DNA from: Curtobacterium sp. B18 | GTDB lineage: Bacteria; Actinomycetota; Actinomycetes; Actinomycetales; Microbacteriaceae | DNA: 38,069 nucleotides | Assembly (NCBI RefSeq): GCF_000333375.1 | Contig: NZ_BACZ01000536.1 | Coordinates: 1-38,069, forward strand | Direction of reading: 5' to 3' | Shown here: piece after piece, positions 8,551 to 15,308 of the stretch | How positions within the stretch are numbered: position 1 is the first letter of the stretch | Layout of the letters: every line of letters begins with the position of its first letter | Made by a program: the position numbers and the translations under genes | The notes under the pieces: generated by a model | Seen by the model: only the letters and a program-made list of their open reading frames with translations | Told to the model about the DNA's origin: nothing | Database searches by the model: none

Positions 8551-8620
8551 TCCGCTGCGGCCTGATCCGGCGTGATCCGGCCTGGTCCTGCATGGTGCGG
8601 CCTGATCCGGCCGCTGCCGG
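8551..8620. repeat. 10-bp imperfect tandem repeat, about seven units
   Basis: The segment reads as consecutive decamers in perfect register: TCCGCTGCGG, CCTGATCCGG, CGTGATCCGG, CCTGGTCCTG, CATGGTGCGG, CCTGATCCGG, CCGCTGCCGG. Three units share the core TGATCCGG. It fills the gap between two convergent genes (stops at 8543 and 8623). Confidence 0.75.
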
Positions 8621-8622
8621 TC

Positions 8623-8799
8623 TCAGGGCGCGGGTGCGGGGCCGTCCGACGGAGCGGCGTCGTCGGCGACCGGCAGACCTTCGTCGACGAGGTCGTCCTC
8701 TGCCGGTTCGACCACGTCGGCCGCGGCGGCCTTCGCCTCGTCGATGGACTCCTGGGAGCGGCGGAGCAGTTCGTCGTCGTGTGCAGGCTGGTCGGTCAT
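8623..8799 (-). CDS. Small acidic hypothetical protein (58 aa)
   Basis: A 58-residue, strongly acidic protein (starts MTDQPAHDDELLRRSQESID, then Ala/Asp/Glu/Pro-rich to the end). It is probably largely helical then disordered, with no membrane segment; family not recognised. It lies 10 bp after the isomerase-like gene on the same strand. A TAGGGT hexamer (8807-8812), 7 nt before the ATG and built on the TAG stop of that gene, suggests it can also be transcribed from its own leaderless promoter. Confidence 0.6.
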   Translation of the reverse strand: MTDQPAHDDELLRRSQESIDEAKAAAADVVEPAEDDLVDEGLPVADDAAPSDGPAPAP

Positions 8800-8809
8800 G
8801 CCGGCGACC

Positions 8810-9772
8810 CTACGCCGGCGCCCCTGAGTCGGCGTCGCGGTGCCGGACGTCCGACGGCGGAGCGACCTGCGGCTCGAAGTCCACGGCCGAGGTGGGCGCC
8901 GGAGTGGTCGGCATCGCCGGGACCGCCGGCGTGCCGAACGCGTCCGCGGCGTCGAGCACGGCCCGGGTCGCCGCTGCAGCCGTCCGCAGGGCGTCCTCGA
9001 TCGGCATCGCCCGGTGGGCGGCCGTTCGGACCTCGACACCCCACGGCTCGTCGAACCCGAGGTCCCGCACGGTCCGGACGAAGCCCGGGACGTCCCAGGC
9101 GCCCGCCCCGGGGAGGTGGCGTGCCTCGCGGGCCTCCTCGGCGAGCGTCATGCCCGCGGGTGTGTGGAGCAGGCCGTCGCTGAGCTCGACCGCTGCCAGG
9201 GTGGCCGGTGCGACGCCCTCGCGGATGGAAGCCAGCGTGGAGCCGCCGCGCAGCGCGTGCATCGCGTCCACCAGGAGTCCGCCGTTCGGGTGACCGGCGG
9301 CCGTGACGAACCGGGAGGCGCGTTCGACGGTCGGCAGGTTCGACCACGGTTCGGGCTCGAGGACGAGCTGGGCACCGACCGCCGCGGCCTGGCCGGCCAG
9401 CGCGTTCCAGTCGTCGACCATGGCCGTCGGCGCGACGCCGGGCAGCGTGACGTCCGCACGCGCGACGACCTGCCAGGCGCTGAGCGTCGCCGCGGCCTCG
9501 AGCACGACGCCGCGGTCGGCGTCCTGGTCGGTGGTGTGGCTCGCGCACGTCCACCAGCGTTCGAGCGGTCCCAGCTGGACCCAGACGATCCCGGCACCGT
9601 CGAGCATGCGGCGGAGCTCGACGAACCCGATCGTCGCCCGCACCTCGTGCAGGTCGCCGAGCGACAGCGAGAGTCCTGCGAAGCCTGCGGCACCGACGGC
9701 GGCGATGCGCTCGCCGATCGGTTCGGTCCCGGCCCAGGTCCAGGACGTCGCGAGCAGATCGTGTTCCTGCAC
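8810..9772 (-). CDS. Sugar phosphate isomerase/epimerase family (TIM barrel)
   Basis: A 320-residue protein of the xylose-isomerase-like TIM-barrel superfamily (AP endonuclease 2 fold). Recognisable strands: GERIAAVGAAGFAGLSLSLGDL, QLVLEPEPWSNLPTV (a metal-ligand Glu), GGLLVDAMHALRGG (Asp/His pair), AAVELSDGL, and PWGVEVRT with a final conserved Glu. The N-terminal LATSWTWAG is also typical. The C-terminal 45 residues are Pro/Ala-rich and probably flexible. The start is the GTG at 9772, chosen because GGAGGTG lies 6-8 nt upstream. The substrate cannot be predicted; metal-dependent isomerisation or epimerisation is family knowledge. The next minus gene begins 10 bp after the stop. Confidence 0.82.
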   Translation of the reverse strand: MQEHDLLATSWTWAGTEPIGERIAAVGAAGFAGLSLSLGDLHEVRATIGFVELRRMLDGAGIVWVQLGPLERWWTCASHTTDQDADRGVVLEAAATLSAWQVVARADVTLPGVAPTAMVDDWNALAGQAAAVGAQLVLEPEPWSNLPTVERASRFVTAAGHPNGGLLVDAMHALRGGSTLASIREGVAPATLAAVELSDGLLHTPAGMTLAEEAREARHLPGAGAWDVPGFVRTVRDLGFDEPWGVEVRTAAHRAMPIEDALRTAAAATRAVLDAADAFGTPAVPAMPTTPAPTSAVDFEPQVAPPSDVRHRDADSGAPA

Positions 9773-9835
9773 GGCGGCACCTCCGTTCTCCGGACGCGCC
9801 GCCCCGCCCCGTCGCGGTCCGCGTGTCCTGTGTGG

Positions 9836-9861
9836 GACGCCGCACACCCCGCGGCGGCGTC
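9836..9861. other. Inverted repeat in the leader of the isomerase-like gene
   Basis: GACGCCGC (9836-9843) and GCGGCGTC (9854-9861) form a perfect 8-bp inverted repeat with a 10-nt spacer, 64 bp upstream of the GTG at 9772. The 158-bp gap here also holds the end of the FAH-family gene region. It could be a terminator for that gene or an operator. Confidence 0.35.
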
Positions 9862-9930
9862 GACACATTGCTACTCGGCGAGGCTGCGAGCCCTCCCAGT
9901 CCGCCGTCACACGGGGGAAACGCGACGGCG

Positions 9931-10614
9931 TCAGACGATGACGGTCCGCACCGAACCGACGCCGCCGATCGTGCCCTCGAGCAGGTCCCCGCGGTCGACG
10001 ACCCCGACCCCGTCCGGTGTCCCGGTGAACAGCAGGTCGCCCGGCGCGAGGGTCACGAAACGCGAGAGCTCGGCGACCGTCTCGGCGACCGACCAGATCT
10101 GGTCGGCGAGGTCACCGGTCTGGCGGACGTCGCCGTGCACCCGGAATTCGACGGTGCCCGAGGTCGGGTCGACGTCGGCGGCGGGGGTGATCGTGCCGAC
10201 CGGGGCCGAGGCGTCGAAGCCCTTGGCGGTGTCCCACGGGCGTCCGAGCCGCTTCGCCTCGGCCTGCAGGTCGCGTCGCGTGAGGTCGATGCCGACCGCG
10301 TATCCCCAGACGTGGTCGAGGGCCGCGTCGACGGGGATGTCCGACCCGCCCCGGCCGATCGCCACGACCAGCTCGACCTCGTGCTCGAGCTGCCGGGTGA
10401 CGGACGGGTACGGGGTGTCCGCGCCGTCCGTCACGACCGCGTCGGCCGGCTTCGTGAAGAAGAACGGCGGTTCGCGGTCCGGATCGTGTCCCATCTCCCG
10501 AGCGTGCGCGGCGTAGTTGCGACCCACGCAGAACACCCGCCGGACGGGGAAGCGCCCGCCGGTCGTGGTCGGGACGGTCGGGACGGTCGGGGCCGGGATG
10601 ACGAACTCGCTCAC
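9931..10614 (-). CDS. Fumarylacetoacetate hydrolase (FAH) family protein
   Basis: A 227-residue FAH-fold hydrolase/decarboxylase-like protein. Motifs in order: CVGRNYAAHAREMGHD near residue 25; FFFTKPADAVV; the metal-binding LEHEVELVVAIG (two Glu ligands); GYAVGIDLTRRDLQ (Asp ligand); KGFDASAPVG; and LLFTGTPDGVG near the end. This pattern fits acylpyruvase/2-keto-acid hydrolases of aromatic and homoprotocatechuate catabolism, and also oxaloacetate decarboxylases; the sequence does not decide. The GTG at 10614 is used because the FAH region begins just after a Thr/Val/Pro stretch encoded by a GGGACGGTC repeat. It is third in a minus-strand run with two small genes. Confidence 0.88.
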   Translation of the reverse strand: MSEFVIPAPTVPTVPTTTGGRFPVRRVFCVGRNYAAHAREMGHDPDREPPFFFTKPADAVVTDGADTPYPSVTRQLEHEVELVVAIGRGGSDIPVDAALDHVWGYAVGIDLTRRDLQAEAKRLGRPWDTAKGFDASAPVGTITPAADVDPTSGTVEFRVHGDVRQTGDLADQIWSVAETVAELSRFVTLAPGDLLFTGTPDGVGVVDRGDLLEGTIGGVGSVRTVIV

Positions 10615-10648
10615 CGGTCCAGCGTGCCACCGGGACCCGCACGGTGGG

Positions 10649-10864
10649 TCAGCCCTCGGTGATCGAGGCCTCCCACTGGAGTCGTCGCGCGCGTGCCCGT
10701 TCCTGCCGTTCGCGCCACTCGATCCGCATCTCCTCGAGTCGTTCGAGGTCGCCGGCTGCACGGACGAGTGGCCCGTAGTGCGGGTGCGCGAGCAGGCTGG
10801 GGGTCCGGCGTTCCATCCGGTCCAGTCGGGCCTTGAAGGACGCGTCGTCTTCATCCGAGATCAC
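10649..10864 (-). CDS. Small charged helical hypothetical protein (71 aa)
   Basis: A 71-residue protein, mostly charged helix (SFKARLDRMERRTPSLLAHP, then a run of Glu/Arg with coiled-coil character). No known domain. The GTG start at 10864 lies inside the end of the upstream gene (14-bp overlap), with GAGGAA about 12 nt before it, so translation is likely coupled. It lies 34 bp before the FAH-family start. Confidence 0.55.
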   Translation of the reverse strand: MISDEDDASFKARLDRMERRTPSLLAHPHYGPLVRAAGDLERLEEMRIEWRERQERARARRLQWEASITEG

Positions 10865-11162
10865 GGTCAGGTCGTTCCTCTCTGCCGCGGAGCCGTCGCG
10901 CGGCGGTCGTCTCGCGATCGTCGAGCGCGCGCTCGACCCACTTGTCGTCGTCGGTCACCCACGCCCGGGTCATCAGGGCATCGGTCATCAGAGCGGCCGC
11001 GTCACGGCGCCGCTCATCGGTCGACAGCACCCGCTCGACGACCCACGACCAACGCTGCCACCAGTGGTCCCGGTGGCCCAAGAACTCGGTATTCCGCCGC
11101 GCCCGCCGCCCCTCGACCACCGTGACCACCACGCTCGCGACCGCCACCATGGCGCTGAGCAC
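10851..11162 (-). CDS. Hypothetical protein with N-terminal membrane segment (103 aa)
   Basis: A 103-residue protein starting with a short hydrophobic helix (MVAVASVVVTVVEG), then a tryptophan-rich stretch (HRDHWWQRWSWVVERVLS) and a charged helical region with DERRRDAAALMTDALMTR. It may be a small single-pass membrane protein. No family recognised. The start is uncertain: GTG at 11162 or ATG at 11150, neither with a clear ribosome site. It overlaps the next gene by 14 bp, which supports an operon with it. Confidence 0.5.
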   Translation of the reverse strand: MLSAMVAVASVVVTVVEGRRARRNTEFLGHRDHWWQRWSWVVERVLSTDERRRDAAALMTDALMTRAWVTDDDKWVERALDDRETTAARRLRGREERPDRDLG

Positions 11163-11212
11163 GACACGCTCGCGCTCGTCCAGCCTGCATCCATGTCCGC
11201 CACCCTGACGCG

Positions 11213-11249
11213 ACAGGACCGGCCACGCGCCGAGCGTGACCGGTCCTGT
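11213..11249 (-). terminator. Hairpin downstream of phosphoketolase
   Basis: ACAGGACCGG (11213-11222) pairs perfectly with CCGGTCCTGT (11240-11249), and the interior CACGC/GCGTG extends the stem after a one-base mismatch. It sits 49 bp after the phosphoketolase stop and before the next minus-strand gene. The rest of the 135-bp gap shows nothing else. Confidence 0.6.
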
Positions 11250-11297
11250 GGAAGGTGACCCGCGCCTCCCGGATGTGGAGGAGTGCGCGGACGCGCG

Positions 11298-13769
11298 TCA
11301 GTTGCCGGGCGCAGCCCCCTCGGACTCGCCCTCGCCCGGGTCGCCGCCCGTGCCCTCCGACGCCGCCTCGTCCTGCGGCCAGCCCGAGAACCGCCACGCA
11401 CCGACCGTCGGGTGGTCCTCGCCACGCGAGTAGGCGTACTCGCGCGCCGCCGTCCGGGCCTCGGTCAGCCGCGTGCGCAGCGCTTCGTGCGCATCCGGGT
11501 CCACCCGGGTCAGGGCGTCGTGCGCGAGCGCGAACCGGTCCATCTCGTTGCGCATGAGCATGTCGAACGGGGTCGTCGTGGTGCCCTGCTCGAGGAACCC
11601 GTGTACGTGCAGGTCGTCGTGCCCGTTCCGACGGTAGGTGAGCTGGTGCACGAGCGACGGGTACCCGTGGAAGGCGAAGACCGTCGGGGTGCCGGGCAGG
11701 AACAGTGCGTCGTACCGCTCGTCGGGGATGGGGTGCTCGTGCTTCCGCGGGTCGCCGATGGACAGCAGGTCCACGACGTTGACCACCCGGACACCGACCC
11801 CGGGCGCGTGGCGGCGGATGATGTCCGCGGCGGCCACGGTCTCGACGGTGGGGACGTCACCGGCGCAGGCGAGCACGACGTCGACGTGCCCCTCGGTCTC
11901 CTCGGTGCCGGCCCAGTCCCACTGCCCGACGCCGGCGTCCGCGTGCGCGACGGCGTCCTCGAGGGACAGGAACACCGGTTCGGGGTGCTTGCCGGCGACG
12001 ATCACCTCGATGCGGTCGGTCGTCTCCATCGCGTGTGCCGCGACGGCGAGCAGGGTGTTCGCGTCCGCCGGCAGCTTGATCCGGACGAGGTCCTGCTGCT
12101 TCGACGCGACGACGTCGAGGAACCCCGGGTCCTGGTGCGAGAAGCCGTTGTGGTCCTGGCGCCAGACGTGCGACGACAGCAGGATCGACAGGTTCGAGAC
12201 GGGGGCGCGCCAGTCGATGTCGGTGGACGACTCGAGCCACTTCGCGTACTGCCCGACCATCGAGTCGATGATGTGCGCGAACGCCTCGTACGTGTTGAGG
12301 ATGCCGTGACGACCGCTCAGCACGTAGCCCTCGAGCATGCCCTCGAGCAGGTGCTCTGACAGCACTTCGGTGACCCGGCCGTGTGCGCCGAGGTGCTCGT
12401 CGCCGACGCCGCGCTGGGCACGCCAGACCCGGGATGTCACGTCGAAGACCGCGTCGAGCTTGTTCGACACCGTCTCGTCCGGGCCGAAGAGCCGGAAGGA
12501 CGCGGGGTTCCGCTCGATGAGGGCCGCGAGCCAGGGGCCGAGCGTGCCGGTCGCGCTCGCGTCCTCGCCGACCGGGACCCCGAACTCCTCGAGCCCGGGG
12601 CGGTCGAGCGCCGTGCGGAGCCGACCGCCGTTCGCGTGCGGCGTCGCGCTCATCCGCAGGTCGCCCGCGGGCCGGATGGTGGTGAGGATGCCGATCGGTT
12701 GCCCGGACTCGTCGAACAGCTCCTCGGGGCGGTAGGACCGCATCCACTCCTCGAGCTGGCGGCGGTGCTCGTCGTTGTCCCGCACGGCCGGCAGCGGGAC
12801 CTGGTGGGCACGGAAGGTCCCCTCGACCTGCTCGCCGTCGACCTCCTTCGGGCCGGTCCAGCCCTTCGGCGTCCGCAGGATGATCATCGGCCAGCGCGGG
12901 CGCAGGTCGGCGGCGCCGGCCGGTTGTCCGGCTGCTGCCCGCTGGGCCTGCGCACGGGCCGCGGCCTGGATGTCGTCGATCGTCGCGAGCGCACGCCGGA
13001 GCGCGCCGTCGAACAGGGCGTGCACGGCGAACGGGTCGTCGTCGACGCGGGCGGAGTCCACCACGATCGGCTCGTGCCCGAGACCACGGAAGTACGCGTG
13101 CAGGTCGTCGTGCGGGATGCGGGCGAGGATCGTCGGGTTCGCGATCTTCCACCCGTTCAGGTTGAGGATCGGCAGCACGGCGCCGTCCGACACCGGGTCG
13201 AGGAACGTGTGCGCCTGCCACGAGCCGGCGAGCGGGCCGGTCTCGGCCTCGCCGTCGCCCACGACACAGGCGACGACCAGGTCGGGGTTGTCGAGGGCCG
13301 CGCCGTACGCGTGGGCGAGGGAGTAGCCGAGTTCACCGCCCTCGTTGATCGACCCTGGTGTCTCGGGGGCCGCGTGCGACGGGATGCCACCCGGGAACGA
13401 GAACTGGCGGAAGAACTGCCGCAGTCCGTCCGGGTCCGGGGTGATGCCCGGGTAGAGCTCGCCCCACGTCCCGTCGAGCAGTGCGTTGGCGTTCATGGCG
13501 GGGCCGCCGTGCCCGGGGCCGCAGATGTACAGCAGCTGGCGGTCGGTCTCGGCGATGAGTGCGTTGCAGTGCGCGTACACGAGGTTGAGCGCCGGCGAGG
13601 TGCCCCAGTGTCCGAGCAGGCGGGGCTTGACGTCGTCGGGTGCGATCGAGCGGTCGAGCAGCGGGTTGTCGAGCAGGTAGATCTGGCCGACGGTGAGGTA
13701 GTTCGCGGCGCGCCACCAGGCGTCGATCGCGCGGATCCGGTCGGTGCTCGAAGGGGATGCGGGGGCCAT
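11298..13769 (-). CDS. xfp: Phosphoketolase (xylulose-5-P/fructose-6-P)
   Basis: An 823-residue thiamine-diphosphate enzyme that splits xylulose-5-phosphate or fructose-6-phosphate with phosphate to acetyl phosphate plus a C3 or C4 sugar phosphate. Motifs: IYLLDNPLL near residue 35; GHWGTSPALN; ICGPGHGGPAMNAN with the catalytic His; the family signature EGGELGYSLAHAYGA; and the TPP/metal site GDGEAETGPLAGSWQAH. The length (790-830 is usual) indicates a complete enzyme. The ATG at 13769 is preferred to an upstream ATG at 13847 because the extra 26 residues are not phosphoketolase-like. The C-terminal 25 residues are acidic and Gly-rich. It is monocistronic, with a hairpin 49 bp downstream. Confidence 0.96.
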   Translation of the reverse strand: MAPASPSSTDRIRAIDAWWRAANYLTVGQIYLLDNPLLDRSIAPDDVKPRLLGHWGTSPALNLVYAHCNALIAETDRQLLYICGPGHGGPAMNANALLDGTWGELYPGITPDPDGLRQFFRQFSFPGGIPSHAAPETPGSINEGGELGYSLAHAYGAALDNPDLVVACVVGDGEAETGPLAGSWQAHTFLDPVSDGAVLPILNLNGWKIANPTILARIPHDDLHAYFRGLGHEPIVVDSARVDDDPFAVHALFDGALRRALATIDDIQAAARAQAQRAAAGQPAGAADLRPRWPMIILRTPKGWTGPKEVDGEQVEGTFRAHQVPLPAVRDNDEHRRQLEEWMRSYRPEELFDESGQPIGILTTIRPAGDLRMSATPHANGGRLRTALDRPGLEEFGVPVGEDASATGTLGPWLAALIERNPASFRLFGPDETVSNKLDAVFDVTSRVWRAQRGVGDEHLGAHGRVTEVLSEHLLEGMLEGYVLSGRHGILNTYEAFAHIIDSMVGQYAKWLESSTDIDWRAPVSNLSILLSSHVWRQDHNGFSHQDPGFLDVVASKQQDLVRIKLPADANTLLAVAAHAMETTDRIEVIVAGKHPEPVFLSLEDAVAHADAGVGQWDWAGTEETEGHVDVVLACAGDVPTVETVAAADIIRRHAPGVGVRVVNVVDLLSIGDPRKHEHPIPDERYDALFLPGTPTVFAFHGYPSLVHQLTYRRNGHDDLHVHGFLEQGTTTTPFDMLMRNEMDRFALAHDALTRVDPDAHEALRTRLTEARTAAREYAYSRGEDHPTVGAWRFSGWPQDEAASEGTGGDPGEGESEGAAPGN

Positions 13770-13823
13770 GACCCCACGGTACGGAGGCGGTCGCCCGAGA
13801 AACCCAGAAAAACTTCCAAACCG

Positions 13824-13842
13824 TTCGGCAGGGGGTGCCGAA
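13824..13842. promoter_or_regulatory. Palindrome between phosphoketolase and the secreted-protein gene
   Basis: TTCGGCA and TGCCGAA flank five Gs, a perfect 7-bp inverted repeat located 54 bp upstream of the phosphoketolase ATG and 136 bp upstream of the divergent gene. Operator-like in size and position; no known motif match. The remaining 208-bp gap has a GGGC-AAAC-GCCC mini-hairpin and no gene. Confidence 0.35.
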
Positions 13843-13978
13843 TGCATGTCACAAGGGCAAACGCCCAGGGCGCTCTCCGGTCACGAACGGCCGGGCCTCA
13901 GCAAGCACACAGCACGGCACGTGCACAGGAGCACGTCGCCACCGGCCGGAGCCCCCGAGACAGCAAAGGACAGATCCC

Positions 13979-14659
13979 ATGCGCAAGTCCCTGAAGACCT
14001 CCATCACCCTCGCGACCACGGGTGCGCTCGTGCTCGGCGGTGCCGCGTTCGGCATCACCTCCGCGCAGGCCTCGACCCCGTCGGTGCACACCGTGTCCTC
14101 GTCGTCGTCGAAGATCCCCGGCCCCGTCGCCTCGGTCCCCGAGGTCCTCGGCGGCAACACCGCCGTGAAGCTCGACTCCGGCTTCACCGACGCCCTCACC
14201 GCCCTGAAGCTGACCCCGGGTGTCTCCGGTGACGCCAAGCTCGCCGACGGGTCCGTGTCGTTCCCGATCACCTCCGGGTCGGTCACGTACTGGTCCCCGG
14301 ACGGCAACTACCGCCCCTACGTGCAGGGCCTGCTCAACCACGACGACTCGGGTCTGACCCTCACCGCCGGTGAGACCACGGTCACGCTGGAGAACTTCGT
14401 CGTGAACCCCGGCTCGTCCAAGCTCTACGGCGACGTCCTGGTCAACGGCAAGGTCGCGGTCAACAACGCGTACCTGTTCTCCCTGCACGGTGGCACCCTG
14501 AAGCCGCTGCAGCTCGAGGGCGACAACGCGATCCTGACCGGCACCACCGTGCACGTCTCCGGTGACGCCGCGAAGCTGCTCAACAGCACCTTCAAGACCG
14601 ACGCCGTGAAGTCCGGCCTCCTCGTCGGCGTCGCGACCATCACCGCCCAGATCAAGTAA
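13979..14659 (+). CDS. Secreted protein of unknown family
   Basis: A 226-residue exported protein. Residues 1-31 are a Sec signal peptide: basic start (MRKSLKTS), hydrophobic core (TLATTGALVLGGAAFGI), and a signal-peptidase I site after SAQA. The mature part is beta-rich with no Cys: ...VKLDSGFTDALTALKLTPGV..., FPITSGSVTYW, SGLTLTAGETTVTLENFVV, LYGDVLVNGKVAVNNAYLF. The alternating pattern weakly recalls HtaA-type surface domains, but I would not assign it. ATG is supported by AAGGAC about 9 nt upstream. Codon use is extremely biased (almost only C/G third positions), suggesting high expression. A strong hairpin follows. Confidence 0.8.
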   Translation: MRKSLKTSITLATTGALVLGGAAFGITSAQASTPSVHTVSSSSSKIPGPVASVPEVLGGNTAVKLDSGFTDALTALKLTPGVSGDAKLADGSVSFPITSGSVTYWSPDGNYRPYVQGLLNHDDSGLTLTAGETTVTLENFVVNPGSSKLYGDVLVNGKVAVNNAYLFSLHGGTLKPLQLEGDNAILTGTTVHVSGDAAKLLNSTFKTDAVKSGLLVGVATITAQIK

Positions 14660-14672
14660 CACCCCCCACGTC

Positions 14673-14707
14673 ACACCCCCGCCCCGGCCGTCCCGGGACG
14701 GGGGTGT
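14673..14707. terminator. Bidirectional hairpin between convergent genes
   Basis: ACACCCCCG-C-CCCGG pairs with CCGGG-A-CGGGGGTGT (one mismatch, short loop). It lies 13 bp after the secreted-protein stop and 7 bp after the marR-type stop on the other strand, so it can terminate both. Confidence 0.7.
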
Positions 14708-14714
14708 CGTCGTC

Positions 14715-15191
14715 TCAGGGTGCGGTGTCCGGCTCCGTCTCGACGGGGCCGATCGCGTCGTCGACGCGAGCACTGACGGACCGCAGCGTGTCCGCATCGG
14801 TCCCCACGGGCCTCCAGAACAGCTCCTCGAGCGCACCGGTGTGCGCACGGATCCCGGCGAGCACCGCCCTGCGGCCGACCGGGGTCATCTCCACCCAGCT
14901 GCCCCGTCCGTCGGTGGGACAGTCCGCACGCTCGACCAGCCCGCGCGCGACCATGCGCGTGACCTGGTGGCTGACGCGCGACTTCTCCCAGCCGATGCCG
15001 GCCGCGATGTCCCGGACCCGGAGCCGGTGGTCCGGCTCGCGCTGCAGCCCGATGAGGATCTCGAACTCGGGGATCGAGATCCCGGCACCGTGCTGCACGG
15101 CCTGGTCGAGTGCCCGGTCGAGTCGCCGCCAGACGTCGTGGTAGGCGTCCCACGTGGCCCAGTCGTGGCCTTCGGCGCCCTCGATCGACAT
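14715..15191 (-). CDS. MarR-family transcriptional regulator
   Basis: A 158-residue winged helix-turn-helix regulator. The dimerisation helices flank a DNA-binding core: EFEILIGLQREPDHRLRVRDIA, recognition-helix region GWEKSRVSHQVTRMVARGLV, and wing ERADCPTDGRGSWVEMTPVGR. Members usually repress by binding short palindromes and release on ligand binding. The gene is divergent from putA, and a 16-bp palindrome (15232-15247) lies between them, so it probably controls itself and proline catabolism. The ATG at 15191 has TACGCT exactly 6 nt upstream (15198-15203), a leaderless arrangement. Confidence 0.92.
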   Translation of the reverse strand: MSIEGAEGHDWATWDAYHDVWRRLDRALDQAVQHGAGISIPEFEILIGLQREPDHRLRVRDIAAGIGWEKSRVSHQVTRMVARGLVERADCPTDGRGSWVEMTPVGRRAVLAGIRAHTGALEELFWRPVGTDADTLRSVSARVDDAIGPVETEPDTAP

Positions 15192-15197
15192 GGCGCC

Positions 15198-15203
15198 AGC
15201 GTA
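15198..15203 (-). promoter_or_regulatory. -10-like hexamer TACGCT of the marR-type gene
   Basis: TACGCT on the minus strand, 6 nt before the ATG at 15191. It fits TANNNT and predicts a leaderless transcript. Confidence 0.5.
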
Positions 15204-15231
15204 TCGACCTCGACACGGTTCGACGGCATGA

Positions 15232-15247
15232 TCATCCGCTCGGATGA
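15232..15247. promoter_or_regulatory. Candidate MarR operator palindrome
   Basis: TCATCCG and CGGATGA separated by CT form a 16-bp inverted repeat. It lies 40 bp upstream of the regulator start and 61 bp upstream of the putA start, just upstream of both predicted -10 hexamers' -35 zones. Size and symmetry are typical of MarR sites. Confidence 0.55.
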
Positions 15248-15296
15248 CTCGCCGCCGGCACACGGCTCGCTCCGAGGTGGGGTCGGTGGCGCAGCA

Positions 15297-15302
15297 TACG
15301 AT
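15297..15302 (+). promoter_or_regulatory. -10-like hexamer TACGAT of putA
   Basis: TACGAT lies exactly 6 nt before the putA ATG at 15309, predicting a leaderless transcript. No separate ribosome site at normal spacing is visible. Confidence 0.55.
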
Positions 15303-15308
15303 CGGAGC

